From Paenibacillus oleatilyticus (lineage in GTDB: Bacteria > Bacillota > Bacilli > Paenibacillales > NBRC-103111), in assembly GCF_018998565.1 (NCBI RefSeq), contig NZ_JAHNZO010000001.1, positions 635,774 to 699,773 on the forward strand: a DNA stretch of 64,000 nt. Reading direction: 5' to 3'. Shown here in pieces: positions 19,485 through 30,229 of this stretch. Every line of letters begins with the position of its first letter. The first letter of the stretch is position 1. The position numbers and the translations under genes are program-made. Below the pieces are notes generated by a model. That model worked only from the letters and a program-made list of their open reading frames with translations. It did not search any database and had not been told where the DNA came from.

Positions 19485-19629
19485 ATGCGATATAGAAATA
19501 TACAGTAGGTAAAGAGCCTGGTCAATGCCTCTTTCCGATGTTTGAGCATTGAAAATCGTTCCGCCCGCAGCGCACTGGCAGCCCCAAGCAGGCTTTCACG
19601 TGAGACCCATGACTGCACAATCTGAATTG

Positions 19630-21297
19630 TTATCTAACATCTACAGGGACAACAGCCTCGAGAAGCTGCTTCTCCAGCTCTTCCCTGTACTGTCGTGTCT
19701 CCTCTTCGCTCCAATGCAAATACTGCTCCATAAATGCAATAACCGGCGTCTTGAATTCATGCACCCATGAGATATTAAAGAGCAGCGCGCCCGTACGCCG
19801 GTTAAAGAAATCGATCGGTTTCACCGTCATTTCCTCTTCAATAGCGTAGACAATCATGGCCAGCACGTCTAAAGGAAGCCCGAAGTCCGAACCATTTTTT
19901 CCATAGGTAAAAGCCAGCTCGTACAAACGATCAATATTCGAGCCGTATTTTCGAACAAGCTTCTCCGCTTGCTCCTTGCTGAACCCCCGCTTTATGCCCT
20001 CCGCCGTTTTCCGCTCGATAAAGGTTGGGAATCGATCCGGTCCGCCTACATGTCCGCCGGAGATCGGCATGGTTTTGGTGACGCAGGGGGTAAATCGGGT
20101 TACTCCTTCTTTCTTGAACAAATCGTTCAAAAGATCGACGACCATTTCCGCCATTTTGCGATAACCGGTGAGCTTGCCACCCGCAATGGTAATTAATCCG
20201 GACTCCGACTGCCAGATTTCATCCTTGCGGGATATTTCCGACGCCGTTTTACCTTCTTCAAAGATAAGCGGGCGAAGTCCCGTCCAACTGGATTCAATAT
20301 CCTGAATGCCAAGGTTCAATGTGGGAAACATATAATTAACGGCATTAATGATATAGTTGCGATCTTCGGAAGACATTCTCGGATGAGCGATATCTCCCTT
20401 GAAGACAGTATCCGTGGTGCCTACATACGCCTTACCGTCCCGCGGAATAGCGAATACCATCCGCCCGTCCGGCGTATCGAAATAGACGGCTTGCCGCAGC
20501 GGAAACCGGGATTGGTCGATCACCAAATGTACTCCTTTGGTCAGCTGCAAATGTTTCTTGGTTTTCGATTGATCCATCTCCCGAAGCGTATCTACCCAAG
20601 GCCCGGCGGCATTCACGATTTTGCGGGCAAAGATCTCATACCATGCTCCGTGGATCGTATCCCTGACTTTCACTCCAACAACTTTGCCGTTTTGATAAAT
20701 AAACTGCTCCACCTTGGCATAGTTTACGGCCTTCGCTCCACGCGCGAACGCTTCTTTCATCACCTCGATGGTGAGACGGGCGTCATCGGTACGATACTCG
20801 ACGTAGACGCCACTTCCCTTTAGCCCTTCACGCTTGACGAGCGGCTCACGCCGTATCGTTTCCTGAACGCCGAGCATTTTCCGCCGCTCGCTCCGCTTCA
20901 CTCCCGCCAAAAAATCATAGAGCCTCAGTCCCAGAGAAGTACTGAACTTTCCGAACGTACCGCCTTGATGGAACGGAAGCAGCATCCATTCCGGAGTGGT
21001 CACATGAGGGCCATTCTCATACACAACCGCGCGTTCTTTCCCGACCTCGGCGACCATTTTTACCTCAAGCTGCTTCAAATAACGCAGCCCTCCATGGACC
21101 AGCTTGGTGGATCGGCTGGAGGTTCCCGCTGCGAAATCCTGCATTTCCACCAGCACCGTGTTCATCCCCCTGGTCGTCGCATCAAGCAGAATACCGGCCC
21201 CGGTAATCCCGCCCCCGATGACAAGGACATCGAACGTTTGCTTGGGTAAGGCTTGTAATATTTCTGTCCTTCTGTTACTTGAAAAGGCTTCCCCCAT
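19630..21297 (-). CDS. glpD: Aerobic glycerol-3-phosphate dehydrogenase
   Basis: FAD enzyme of 555 residues oxidising sn-glycerol-3-phosphate to dihydroxyacetone phosphate at the membrane with quinone as acceptor. The N-terminal FAD fold is DVLVIGGGITGAGILLDATT; SSRSTKLVHGGLRYL is the substrate/FAD signature, and GGKLTGYRKMAEMVVDLL and the C-terminal helical domain are complete. AAGGAGG precedes the ATG. It is the last gene of the cluster running from the AraC regulator, next to GH31 and glpK. No glpF or glpP is present, which argues that glycerol arrives as part of a larger substrate. Confidence 0.95.
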   Translation of the reverse strand: MGEAFSSNRRTEILQALPKQTFDVLVIGGGITGAGILLDATTRGMNTVLVEMQDFAAGTSSRSTKLVHGGLRYLKQLEVKMVAEVGKERAVVYENGPHVTTPEWMLLPFHQGGTFGKFSTSLGLRLYDFLAGVKRSERRKMLGVQETIRREPLVKREGLKGSGVYVEYRTDDARLTIEVMKEAFARGAKAVNYAKVEQFIYQNGKVVGVKVRDTIHGAWYEIFARKIVNAAGPWVDTLREMDQSKTKKHLQLTKGVHLVIDQSRFPLRQAVYFDTPDGRMVFAIPRDGKAYVGTTDTVFKGDIAHPRMSSEDRNYIINAVNYMFPTLNLGIQDIESSWTGLRPLIFEEGKTASEISRKDEIWQSESGLITIAGGKLTGYRKMAEMVVDLLNDLFKKEGVTRFTPCVTKTMPISGGHVGGPDRFPTFIERKTAEGIKRGFSKEQAEKLVRKYGSNIDRLYELAFTYGKNGSDFGLPLDVLAMIVYAIEEEMTVKPIDFFNRRTGALLFNISWVHEFKTPVIAFMEQYLHWSEEETRQYREELEKQLLEAVVPVDVR

Positions 21298-21325
21298 CTT
21301 GCATCCCTCCTTCGATGATCACGAG

Positions 21326-23812
21326 TTAAATGGAAATCAAGTCTTTTATATCGAAGTTAACTGCAATTTCATAATCGGCTTGGCTGTTGTCGTACTTGAT
21401 TTTTGCCGTTTTAAGCTCCAGATCGTAGTACCAGCCTTCTTCCTTCGCTTTCCACTCGGCGGGATCGAGAAACATCGGAAGCTTTCTGCCCTGCAGCATC
21501 ACTTGAACCGGAGCAATTTGGTTACATACCAAATCAATGACGATTCGTTTCACTGTGCTGGCGTACGCTCCGTCTTTCTTGAAAGAAATCACGGTGTTTC
21601 CATCCGTTTCGACATTGATCGTTGTTTTCAGATAGTCGCCGTTCTTGTAATTGTTCGTTACCCCGTCGTCCTCATACAGAACGAAGCTTGCGTTCTCGGA
21701 CGGCTCGATCAGCAAATGCAGCTCTTCTATACGGTCGTTATGAATGTTCTGCACATACGGCGCGAGCGGAATAACAGCCCCGCTGCGGATAAACATCGGA
21801 ATCGAATCTAAGGAAACCTTAAGCCGAATCGTCTGTCCCCCTGCATAACGCTCTCTTGTATGCCAGTCAACCCATTCGCTGCCTTCCGGCAGGTACACCG
21901 TTCTCGTTTCCGCCCCTTTTTCCAGAACATTGGCGACCAGGATCGACCTTCCCAGCATGAAATCGAAGCTTTCCTCCCAAGTGGCAGGGTCATGCTGAAA
22001 TTCATACACCATCGGCCGCATGACCGGAGAGCCCAGGACGGAAGCTTCGTACAGTAAAGAGTAGAAATAAGGGATCAAACGGTAACGAAGCTGAATCGCC
22101 TCCCGGATATATGGAGTATACGAAGGATACATCCACGGCTCGGTGACGGTATTGTCCGTGTTGCAGGAATGGATGGAGAACCTCGGTTGGAAAATCCCGT
22201 TCTGTACCCAACGGACGAACAGCTCCGGTTCCGGGGCAGGGCCGAAGAAGCCGCCAATATCGCAGCCCTGGTTCGCTACACCGGACAGTCCCATTCCTAA
22301 AATAACAGGAATATTGAATTTTAAGCTGTGCCAGCTCGTATTGTTGTCTCCGGCCCAGGTTTGGGCATAACGCTGAATGCCGGCAAATCCGGCGCGGTTG
22401 ACAATATAAGGTCTCGTATTCGGCGCAGCTTCGGCGATCGCTTCCTTGGCCGCTTGAGCCATAAGATTGGGAAGAAGCGGCCGCAAGGCGCTGATTTCTT
22501 TCTTGCCGCCTTCAAACTCACACAACGCATCCGGATTGTTAATTTCATATTCGTTATTGTCGTTCCAGATGGAAGTGACCCCCAAGTTAATAAACGATGC
22601 TTTCAACTGGTCCTTCCATAATTGTCTGCCTTTCGGGTTGGTGAAGTCGACGAAAGAAGCTTGTCCTCCCCAATAACGGTCGGTTTGGGATTTGTCCCCC
22701 TTATCGTCTTTTATATAGGCACCCGCCTCGTCAAATTGTTTATATAACGGGTGAGTAAGCAGCATACCCGGCTTTATATTAGGGGCCAATGCCGCCCCCT
22801 TGCTTCGCATTTGTTCGATAAAGTTTTGCGGATGAGGGAATCGTCGATTATTCCAGTTAAAGACATACCTTTTCCCGTCTTCGCCAGTGGTGTAGCCTGA
22901 AGACATGAAGAATCCGTCGCAGGGAATTCCTTCCGCCTTGCATCTATCCAGAAAGTTCAAAATCGCTTGATCCGAATCCCGGTCCAGTTCGGTATAGTAC
23001 ATGGTGGAGCCCATATATCCAAGCGAGTATTGCGCCGGCAAAATCGTTTTGCCCGTTAGATCCGTGTAGTGGCGGACGACATCCTTTATTTGCGGACCGT
23101 ACATGAAGAAGAGATCCAGTTCCCCGCCGTCCGCGCTAAAATAACTATACTTGTTCCAGTAGCCGCTGCGTTCGCATCCCATATCAAAAGTGGATGCATG
23201 GCTGTTGTGATAGAACAAACCCGTTGCAGACTGCGTCTTTCCGTTAAATTTAATATAGAACGGGATGTGCTTATACAGCGGATCCGTATGTTCCGAATCG
23301 TAACCGATCGTATCCACGTTATGCATCCGCAGCCTTCTCTTCTTTTTATTCAAATGCCCGCTTTTCTCACCGAAGCCGTAGTAATGGTCTTCATCCGTCA
23401 GGTTTGAATAATGATACAATCGGCCGTGCTTATCTTTCACATAGGGGCGCTCTTTCAAATCCTCATGGAGCATTCGGCCTTCCGCATCCGTAATTTCAAT
23501 GGCAAAAGGCTCCCGGTGTATCATCAGCCGTAATTGATTCGTGCGGAGCAGCAAGCGGGTACCCAAATCTTCATACTGAGCCGGAAGAGCCGCCACTCTC
23601 CTGCGATCCTCGACCATCCCATCCATCTTGTCATCCCATGCGGTCATGGTCAGCGTATACGAAGCTTCTTCGGCAAACTGTTCGTCGAAGGTGCAGCGGA
23701 TTCGGATCACATAATCATTCATCAGATAGATGCGATACTTGGCTTCATCGGTCACGAGGTCCAAATAATGATGCCCTTCCACGACCTGCAATAACTTACT
23801 GCTTACTCTCAT
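21326..23812 (-). CDS. GH31 alpha-glycosidase (alpha-glucosidase or alpha-galactosidase)
   Basis: An 828-residue cytoplasmic glycoside hydrolase without signal peptide. An N-terminal beta-sandwich (1-245) leads into a (beta/alpha)8 barrel with nucleophile Asp418 in SIWNDNNEYE and acid/base near Asp489 in TWAGDNNTSW, then DIGGFFG, RYRLIPYFYSLLYEA and a C-terminal DUF5110-like domain. GGAGG precedes the ATG. GH31 enzymes retain configuration and cut alpha-linked glucose, xylose or galactose; the exact sugar cannot be read from sequence. Sitting between glpK and glpD, it may release glycerol from an alpha-glycosyl-glycerol (inference). Confidence 0.9.
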   Translation of the reverse strand: MRVSSKLLQVVEGHHYLDLVTDEAKYRIYLMNDYVIRIRCTFDEQFAEEASYTLTMTAWDDKMDGMVEDRRRVAALPAQYEDLGTRLLLRTNQLRLMIHREPFAIEITDAEGRMLHEDLKERPYVKDKHGRLYHYSNLTDEDHYYGFGEKSGHLNKKKRRLRMHNVDTIGYDSEHTDPLYKHIPFYIKFNGKTQSATGLFYHNSHASTFDMGCERSGYWNKYSYFSADGGELDLFFMYGPQIKDVVRHYTDLTGKTILPAQYSLGYMGSTMYYTELDRDSDQAILNFLDRCKAEGIPCDGFFMSSGYTTGEDGKRYVFNWNNRRFPHPQNFIEQMRSKGAALAPNIKPGMLLTHPLYKQFDEAGAYIKDDKGDKSQTDRYWGGQASFVDFTNPKGRQLWKDQLKASFINLGVTSIWNDNNEYEINNPDALCEFEGGKKEISALRPLLPNLMAQAAKEAIAEAAPNTRPYIVNRAGFAGIQRYAQTWAGDNNTSWHSLKFNIPVILGMGLSGVANQGCDIGGFFGPAPEPELFVRWVQNGIFQPRFSIHSCNTDNTVTEPWMYPSYTPYIREAIQLRYRLIPYFYSLLYEASVLGSPVMRPMVYEFQHDPATWEESFDFMLGRSILVANVLEKGAETRTVYLPEGSEWVDWHTRERYAGGQTIRLKVSLDSIPMFIRSGAVIPLAPYVQNIHNDRIEELHLLIEPSENASFVLYEDDGVTNNYKNGDYLKTTINVETDGNTVISFKKDGAYASTVKRIVIDLVCNQIAPVQVMLQGRKLPMFLDPAEWKAKEEGWYYDLELKTAKIKYDNSQADYEIAVNFDIKDLISI

Positions 23813-23836
23813 GATTTACCTCCACATTCCTATCCG

Positions 23837-25336
<1,500 letters not shown>

Positions 25337-25340
25337 CTAA

Positions 25341-25386
25341 AAAATCCCTTCACCGACAGAGACAACCGGCCCCTGTGGTGGAAGGG
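25341..25386 (-). terminator. Intra-cluster stem-loop between the ABC permease and glpK
   Basis: On the minus strand CCCTTCCACC (25386-25377) pairs with GGTGAAGGG (25354-25346) and is followed by ATTTTTTAG. This is a good intrinsic terminator shape placed inside the cluster, so glpK-GH31-glpD may be expressed at a lower level than the transporter or through read-through. Confidence 0.6.
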
Positions 25387-25402
25387 AATTGGATTTTTGC
25401 AA

Positions 25403-26224
25403 TTATTTCATCCCGGATGTCACCATACCGCTGACGAATTGACGCTGGAATATGACGAAAACCACAAGCACCGGAATCATCGTAATGACGGACATGGCAA
25501 GCAAGCTGCCCCAATCAACGTTAAATTCTCCTATAAAGTTGGACAAGGCCAATTGAATCGTATATAAGGACGGATCGCTAATTCCGATAAGAGGCCACAA
25601 GAAATCGTCCCATCGCCACATGAAAGAGAAAATCGCAAGCACCGCCAAGATCGGCTTGCAGATCGGCAGAATGATTTGCGAATAAATCCGCCATTCCGAT
25701 GCCCCGTCCATCCGGGCCGCCTCAAGCAGTTCATCCGGTACGGTAAGCAAATACTGCCTGATCAAGAAAACGCCTGTCGGCGTGGCTGCCGGCGGAATGA
25801 TAAGAGCCAGCAGGCTGTTGAACAATCCGAGGAAGCTGAGCACCTTAAAGATCGGGATCATAATGACCTCAAGAGGGATCATCAGGGTAGACACGAACCC
25901 GACGAGCAGCACCGCAGCCCCTCTGAATTTATATTTAGCCAGCGCGAACCCTGCCATCGAGTTGATCAGCAGCAGCAGAATCGTTGAGCTGACCGTGACG
26001 ATCGTGCTGTTGATGAAGTATCGTCCGAAGTTGCCTTTCTGAAAGGCAGCCGTAAAGTGCTCAAAAGTCATCGGCTCCGGCCAAAATCTCGGGGGAAAGC
26101 TGTACAAATCATTGTTCGTCTTGAAGGACGAGATGACAATCCAAAGCACTGGAAACAACCACATGGCAGCCATTACAATAAGAAGAATATACAAGACGGC
26201 TTTGGCGGATGCCTTCAATTCCAC
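25403..26224 (-). CDS. Sugar ABC transporter permease (MalG type)
   Basis: 273 residues, six helices, with the EAA loop DELLEAARMDGASEWRIYSQIILP that contacts the ATPase. The GTG start at 26224 is one base after the stop of the partner permease and has GGAGG upstream; a longer frame reaching to 26404 lies inside the partner and is rejected. It belongs to the CUT1 family for oligosaccharides and glycerol derivatives. No ATPase gene is present here, so a shared MsmX-like ATPase elsewhere is expected, as is usual in Bacilli. Confidence 0.92.
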   Translation of the reverse strand: MELKASAKAVLYILLIVMAAMWLFPVLWIVISSFKTNNDLYSFPPRFWPEPMTFEHFTAAFQKGNFGRYFINSTIVTVSSTILLLLINSMAGFALAKYKFRGAAVLLVGFVSTLMIPLEVIMIPIFKVLSFLGLFNSLLALIIPPAATPTGVFLIRQYLLTVPDELLEAARMDGASEWRIYSQIILPICKPILAVLAIFSFMWRWDDFLWPLIGISDPSLYTIQLALSNFIGEFNVDWGSLLAMSVITMIPVLVVFVIFQRQFVSGMVTSGMK

Positions 26225-26225
26225 G

Positions 26226-27125
26226 CTAATCGGAGCCTCCCTTTGACAGTTTGAACTGCAGAGCGGTAAACAGCGAAATAAGAACAAACAATAACACGGA
26301 CATTGCGCTGGCCATGCCCAGCTCCTGCTTGGCAAACCCGGTTTCGTATATATATTGCACGATATAAGTCGTATCTTTGCCCGGTCCGCCCCCCGTGAGC
26401 GCAAACAGTAACGGATATGCCTTAAACGCCTCGATCAGCGTCAGCATCACGACAAGTACGGTCGTAGGCTTGAGCAGCGGAAGCGTAATGCTCCAGAATA
26501 CCCGAGGCTTGGATGCCCCGTCCAATCTGGCCGCCTCATAATAATCATTCGGTATGGCCTGCAAGCCGGCCATGAAAATGACCATATAAAATCCAAGACG
26601 CGACCAAACCGTTGCGATCACCACCGATACATTCGCGAAAAAAGAATCCGATAAAAAATGAATCGGTTCCAGGCCGAACATCGTCATAAAGTAATTCAAA
26701 ACACCGAAATCGCCGAAAATCCACTTCCACGTCAAACCAACAATGATATACGAAATCATCGTAGGCCAATAAAATATGGAGCGAAATAGTCCTTTAAGCC
26801 GGATTTGCTGGATCAGCATCATCGCTACGGCGAGGGATAGGCAGTAAATCGACGGTACTACAATGAGTGCATACAGGGCGGTTTTTCCCAGTGCGCTCCA
26901 AAACTCGTTGTTCGAAAAGATCTCTTTGTAATTGTCAAAGCCTATAAACTCCATCGGATTCAATCCGTCATATTCGTGGAAAGAATAAACGAATCCGATT
27001 ACCATGGGAATCACGATAAAAGTGGTAAAAATCAACAAGTTAGGCAGTACAAACAAATAAGGAATCCATTTTTTAGATTGTCCCGGCTTCCTTATTGTCT
27101 TTACGGCAGAGGTTTGTGCAGACAT
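26226..27125 (-). CDS. Sugar ABC transporter permease (MalF type)
   Basis: 299 residues from the ATG at 27125 (AAAGGAG upstream). The N-terminus is KKWIPYLFVLPNLLIFTTFI, and the EAA loop is NDYYEAARLDGASKPRVFWSITLP followed by LLKPTTVLVV. It forms the membrane channel with the downstream MalG-type protein. The 40-base gap to the binding-protein gene fits one operon. Confidence 0.92.
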   Translation of the reverse strand: MSAQTSAVKTIRKPGQSKKWIPYLFVLPNLLIFTTFIVIPMVIGFVYSFHEYDGLNPMEFIGFDNYKEIFSNNEFWSALGKTALYALIVVPSIYCLSLAVAMMLIQQIRLKGLFRSIFYWPTMISYIIVGLTWKWIFGDFGVLNYFMTMFGLEPIHFLSDSFFANVSVVIATVWSRLGFYMVIFMAGLQAIPNDYYEAARLDGASKPRVFWSITLPLLKPTTVLVVMLTLIEAFKAYPLLFALTGGGPGKDTTYIVQYIYETGFAKQELGMASAMSVLLFVLISLFTALQFKLSKGGSD

Positions 27126-27165
27126 CAGGCTTACTCCTTTCCCTTCAACCGTACCGATGCATGGA

Positions 27166-28458
27166 TTATTTCTTCTCTTCGCCGATGGCTTTATCAATTA
27201 ATCCCGCAACTTTATCTAAGCCTGCTTGTCCCGTTATTTTTCCAACAATAATTTCCGAGATCGTCTTCTTCAACTCATTGCTGAATTTGGGCACAATCGT
27301 TTGCTTGGACCAATCCTCAGCTGCTGCCGGAACGGTGTTGTTCAGTTCGTTCGAGAAAACTTCCATCATCTCTTTACCGAAAGCATAGTCCAGCTTCGCG
27401 TTGTCTTTGCGCGGGCTCAGGAACAATGCCTCTTGGGTATATTTCGCATTTACTTCTTTCGTGGTGATATAGTTAATGAAATCGGTTGCTTCCTTCTCCA
27501 CGCCGGAATTTTTGAATGCCATCGCGAATTTGCCGCCCGGTACCGAGGAACGCTGTTTGGCTTTCGGCATGTACGTTACGCCCCATTCGAAGTTCGAAAT
27601 ATCTTTATAATTGCTAATCATCCAATTTCCTGCCAAATGTGCGGCGACCGTCCCGCTGCGGAACAAGTTATTCGGGTTTTCCCCGCCAAGCCATACGGAT
27701 GTGGGAGCGATGCCGTCGGTATGCAGCTTTTTGAAGTATTCAACCGCCTGTACACCCGCTTCATTGTTGATTGTGGCTTTTGCTCCATCCGGGCTCATGA
27801 GGCTGCCTCCGAATTGGTACAGAATAGTCGACCACCGTTGCGGCGTAAAATCCCACACAAGACCGTATTTAGCCCCGCCTTTTTCCATTACCTGCTTCAA
27901 GGCGGCGGAGAACTCATTCCACGTCCAGACATTGTCGGGAGATGACGGCACCTTCACTCCGGCTTTATCAAACAAGGTTTTATTGTAAATCAATCCGTTA
28001 GCCGTAACATCCATAGGAGCGGCTACCGCTTTATTATTCACCACATAGAAGGGTTTAAGGGAATCGATGAACTGTCCGGTATACTTCTCCACTCCGCCGT
28101 TGCTCTCGCTTAAGTCCACCGCCTGTTTGGCAAATCCGCCAAGCTCCGTCGTACTGATTCGGGCCAATGCCGGAGGCTCTCCGCCTGCGATCATCGTTTT
28201 CAATTTCGTCGACAGATCTTTATAAGGGACTTCGATCATATTTACTTTTACATTCGTATTTTTTGCTTCGTAATCTTTGATAATATCTTTCATGATTGCG
28301 CCTTCATTTCCATCTGAAAACCAGACAAAGTCCAGCTTTACGTTTTTACCGCCGGCTTCCGCTCCTCCACCCGATTCCTTCTTGGCGCAAGCAGCACTCG
28401 TAAGCGTCAACAGAACCATGACCATACCAATAGATATCGCTTTCATTTTCTTATTCAT
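27166..28458 (-). CDS. Extracellular sugar-binding lipoprotein of the ABC importer
   Basis: 430 residues from the ATG at 28458, which has AAAGGGG upstream; a longer frame overlapping the araC gene is rejected. A lipoprotein signal (GMVMVLLTLTSAACAKK) precedes a Gly-rich linker and a family 1 solute-binding fold (KLDFVWFSDGNEGAIMKDII, TTELGGFAKQAVDLSE, HLAGNWMISNYKD). Ligand class is carbohydrate; the operon partners point to a glycerol-linked sugar (inference). Confidence 0.9.
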   Translation of the reverse strand: MNKKMKAISIGMVMVLLTLTSAACAKKESGGGAEAGGKNVKLDFVWFSDGNEGAIMKDIIKDYEAKNTNVKVNMIEVPYKDLSTKLKTMIAGGEPPALARISTTELGGFAKQAVDLSESNGGVEKYTGQFIDSLKPFYVVNNKAVAAPMDVTANGLIYNKTLFDKAGVKVPSSPDNVWTWNEFSAALKQVMEKGGAKYGLVWDFTPQRWSTILYQFGGSLMSPDGAKATINNEAGVQAVEYFKKLHTDGIAPTSVWLGGENPNNLFRSGTVAAHLAGNWMISNYKDISNFEWGVTYMPKAKQRSSVPGGKFAMAFKNSGVEKEATDFINYITTKEVNAKYTQEALFLSPRKDNAKLDYAFGKEMMEVFSNELNNTVPAAAEDWSKQTIVPKFSNELKKTISEIIVGKITGQAGLDKVAGLIDKAIGEEKK

Positions 28459-28519
28459 CGCTTCTACCCCTTTTCTTCGTCTGGATAATTGAACCTTTTG
28501 CTCTCTGCGGCTCAAATCA

Positions 28520-29383
28520 TTATGCGCCAAAGTCTTTTTTACGGTAACTCTGCGGTGACACCCCGGCGTACTTCTTGAAAGAACGGCTGAAATGAACCGC
28601 CGTGTTGAACCCGAGTTTTTCTGATATTAATCCGACCGGCTCATCGGTCGTTCGAAGCATTTTTTTGGCTTCCTCGATCCTTTTACTGATGATATAGTTG
28701 TTAATCGTATATCCCGTAACCTCTTTAAAACAGTGACAAATATAATATTTGTTCAAATGCAGTGCCCCCGACAATTCCTGAAGCGAGAAATTCTCCGTAA
28801 AATGCTGATTTACATATTGCAAAATGCGTCGAACATTCTCCTGGCTGTGCGATGGCTGTACGGCAGGCGCAATTTCATGCAAACGTTTGGCCTTGCGATA
28901 AATGGCAACCAACAATTGAATCAGAAGCGCTTTCAAAATCAGTTCGTATCCGAACGACTCGCGTTCGTTTTCCCGGTGCAGTGCCCGGAAATACGCTTCT
29001 ACTTCTTTGCGCTCTTCCAATGACCAACGAATCAACCTTCCGCTGGGCGATTCAAACAAAGACATTAGCTTTTCAAACATCTCTCCCGACATCTGCTCTT
29101 GCAAAAAAGACTCCGTAAAATTTACATAGCTGCGGATATAGGGAACATCTTTCGACGGATTAACCCTATGAATGGTGCTTCCCCGAAATAGAAGCATATC
29201 TCCTGGAGATAGATCGTATATATTATCCCCGATAATATAATTCGCATCCCCGCGTATGAAATAATAAACTTCGAGTCCTTCATGGGTATGAACAGGCCAG
29301 TTGTACTGCCAGTCATCTGCGTCCGCCCTTACATACATCCCTAATTTTCGAAGAGCCAGATTCGTGGGCGTATGAATTACCAA
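28520..29383 (-). CDS. AraC-family regulator of the sugar/glycerol cluster
   Basis: 287 residues from a TTG at 29383, selected because AAAGGAGG lies six bases upstream; the in-frame ATG at 29431 has no ribosome site. A cupin sensor domain (PVHTHEGLEVYYFIRGDANY, SPGDMLLFRGSTIHRV) is followed by two helix-turn-helix motifs (FSLQELSGALHLNKYYICHC and VGLISEKLGFNTAVHFSRSF). It is encoded directly before the transport genes on the same strand and is the likely sugar-responsive activator. Confidence 0.9.
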   Translation of the reverse strand: MVIHTPTNLALRKLGMYVRADADDWQYNWPVHTHEGLEVYYFIRGDANYIIGDNIYDLSPGDMLLFRGSTIHRVNPSKDVPYIRSYVNFTESFLQEQMSGEMFEKLMSLFESPSGRLIRWSLEERKEVEAYFRALHRENERESFGYELILKALLIQLLVAIYRKAKRLHEIAPAVQPSHSQENVRRILQYVNQHFTENFSLQELSGALHLNKYYICHCFKEVTGYTINNYIISKRIEEAKKMLRTTDEPVGLISEKLGFNTAVHFSRSFKKYAGVSPQSYRKKDFGA

Positions 29384-29836
29384 TTGGGGCCTCCTTTCAA
29401 CACCAAGCATAACTACAGTGATGTTTTTCACTCAAAATATAACATACTCAAATTGTGCCCACTTAACATATATTGCTCTTAATTTGATATGAATTGTTGA
29501 AAACAAACGATACGGTCTTCCAAAAAAAATGTTCAAAAATACCGAAGCCCGGAGTTCTTCATCCACAAACGGAGAATCGATCGGCCTTTATAGCTATTGT
29601 ATTATACACAAAATTCGACATCGATCGACAAATTTCTAACTAAGGTCATAATACTATATCATTTTGAAGATGGTTTTTACAAAGTCAATCAGAGTAATCT
29701 CGTTTCCTTCCTTATCGGTCCCGATCGGATCGTGCAGGAAGTAAAGGACGGCGTAACGGCCCCGAAGTACAAGTCATCAATAGCGTAAAAAAAGTTAGAG
29801 CGAGCGCTCATGACTGCTATCTCCCAAAACGTTAAA

Positions 29837-29881
29837 AAGATCGCCAACCACCTGGCCAAGCTGACCGGATAGGGCGATCTT
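29837..29881. repeat. Inverted repeat in the gene-free stretch 29384-30229
   Basis: AAGATCGCC and GGCGATCTT are 27 bases apart. The surrounding 29384-29924 is AT-rich and carries only the araC leader and short frames without ribosome sites or recognisable similarity. The hairpin may be a relic terminator of decayed genes. Confidence 0.35.
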
Positions 29882-29924
29882 ACTTCTTTAATGAGTCTCC
29901 AGGAACATCTGGTAATCGTTACTT

Positions 29925-30024
29925 TCTTAATATATGGGATTACATTAGAAGGCAATTCAGTAAGGTCAAACCATTTCAACTCATTAGACTTACTAGGCGC
30001 CATATTCGCCAGTTCTCCGTTCAA
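29925..30024 (-). pseudogene. Remnant of a NUDIX hydrolase (C-terminal part)
   Basis: The minus strand reads NGELANMAPSKSNELKWFDL followed by TELPSNVIPYIKK, the conserved tail of cytoplasmic NUDIX hydrolases. Upstream there is neither a NUDIX box nor a start; the frame is closed by TGA just before it. After the Lys-Lys the sequence loses similarity. Only about 35 codons survive. Confidence 0.65.
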
Positions 30025-30059
30025 TTATCGGCACACCGCATCCGCTGGACCGAACGACT

Positions 30060-30172
30060 CGACGTCGCAGCCGGAAATGCGCACCGTCCCCCATCCGGCA
30101 GCATCGTCGTCAGTATATGGGGTCGTCGTCTTGTCGGTGCCGTTCGGCCCGAGGAGCGGGAACAATTCCCCG
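30060..30172 (-). pseudogene. Remnant of an ABC-transporter ATPase (Walker A region)
   Basis: The minus strand reads GELFPLLGPNGTDKTTT and, 12 residues on, GTVRISGCDVESFGP. This is the P-loop of ABC-2-type exporters (family form LLGPNGAGKTTT) with Ala-Gly replaced by Thr-Asp and the following helix scrambled. No ABC signature or Walker B follows, because the NUDIX remnant comes next. It is a decayed fragment of a different ABC system from the intact exporter that begins at 30230. Confidence 0.6.
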
Positions 30173-30229
30173 TGCCAAATCCCTAGATCAGGTAGGCAGC
30201 CTCAATGCATCGAGCGCGTCTTCGATCCC

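Noticed and set aside
19352..19618. 88-residue minus-strand frame between glpD and the lipoproteins
   Set aside because: It runs through the perfect 16-bp terminator hairpin and has no ribosome site.
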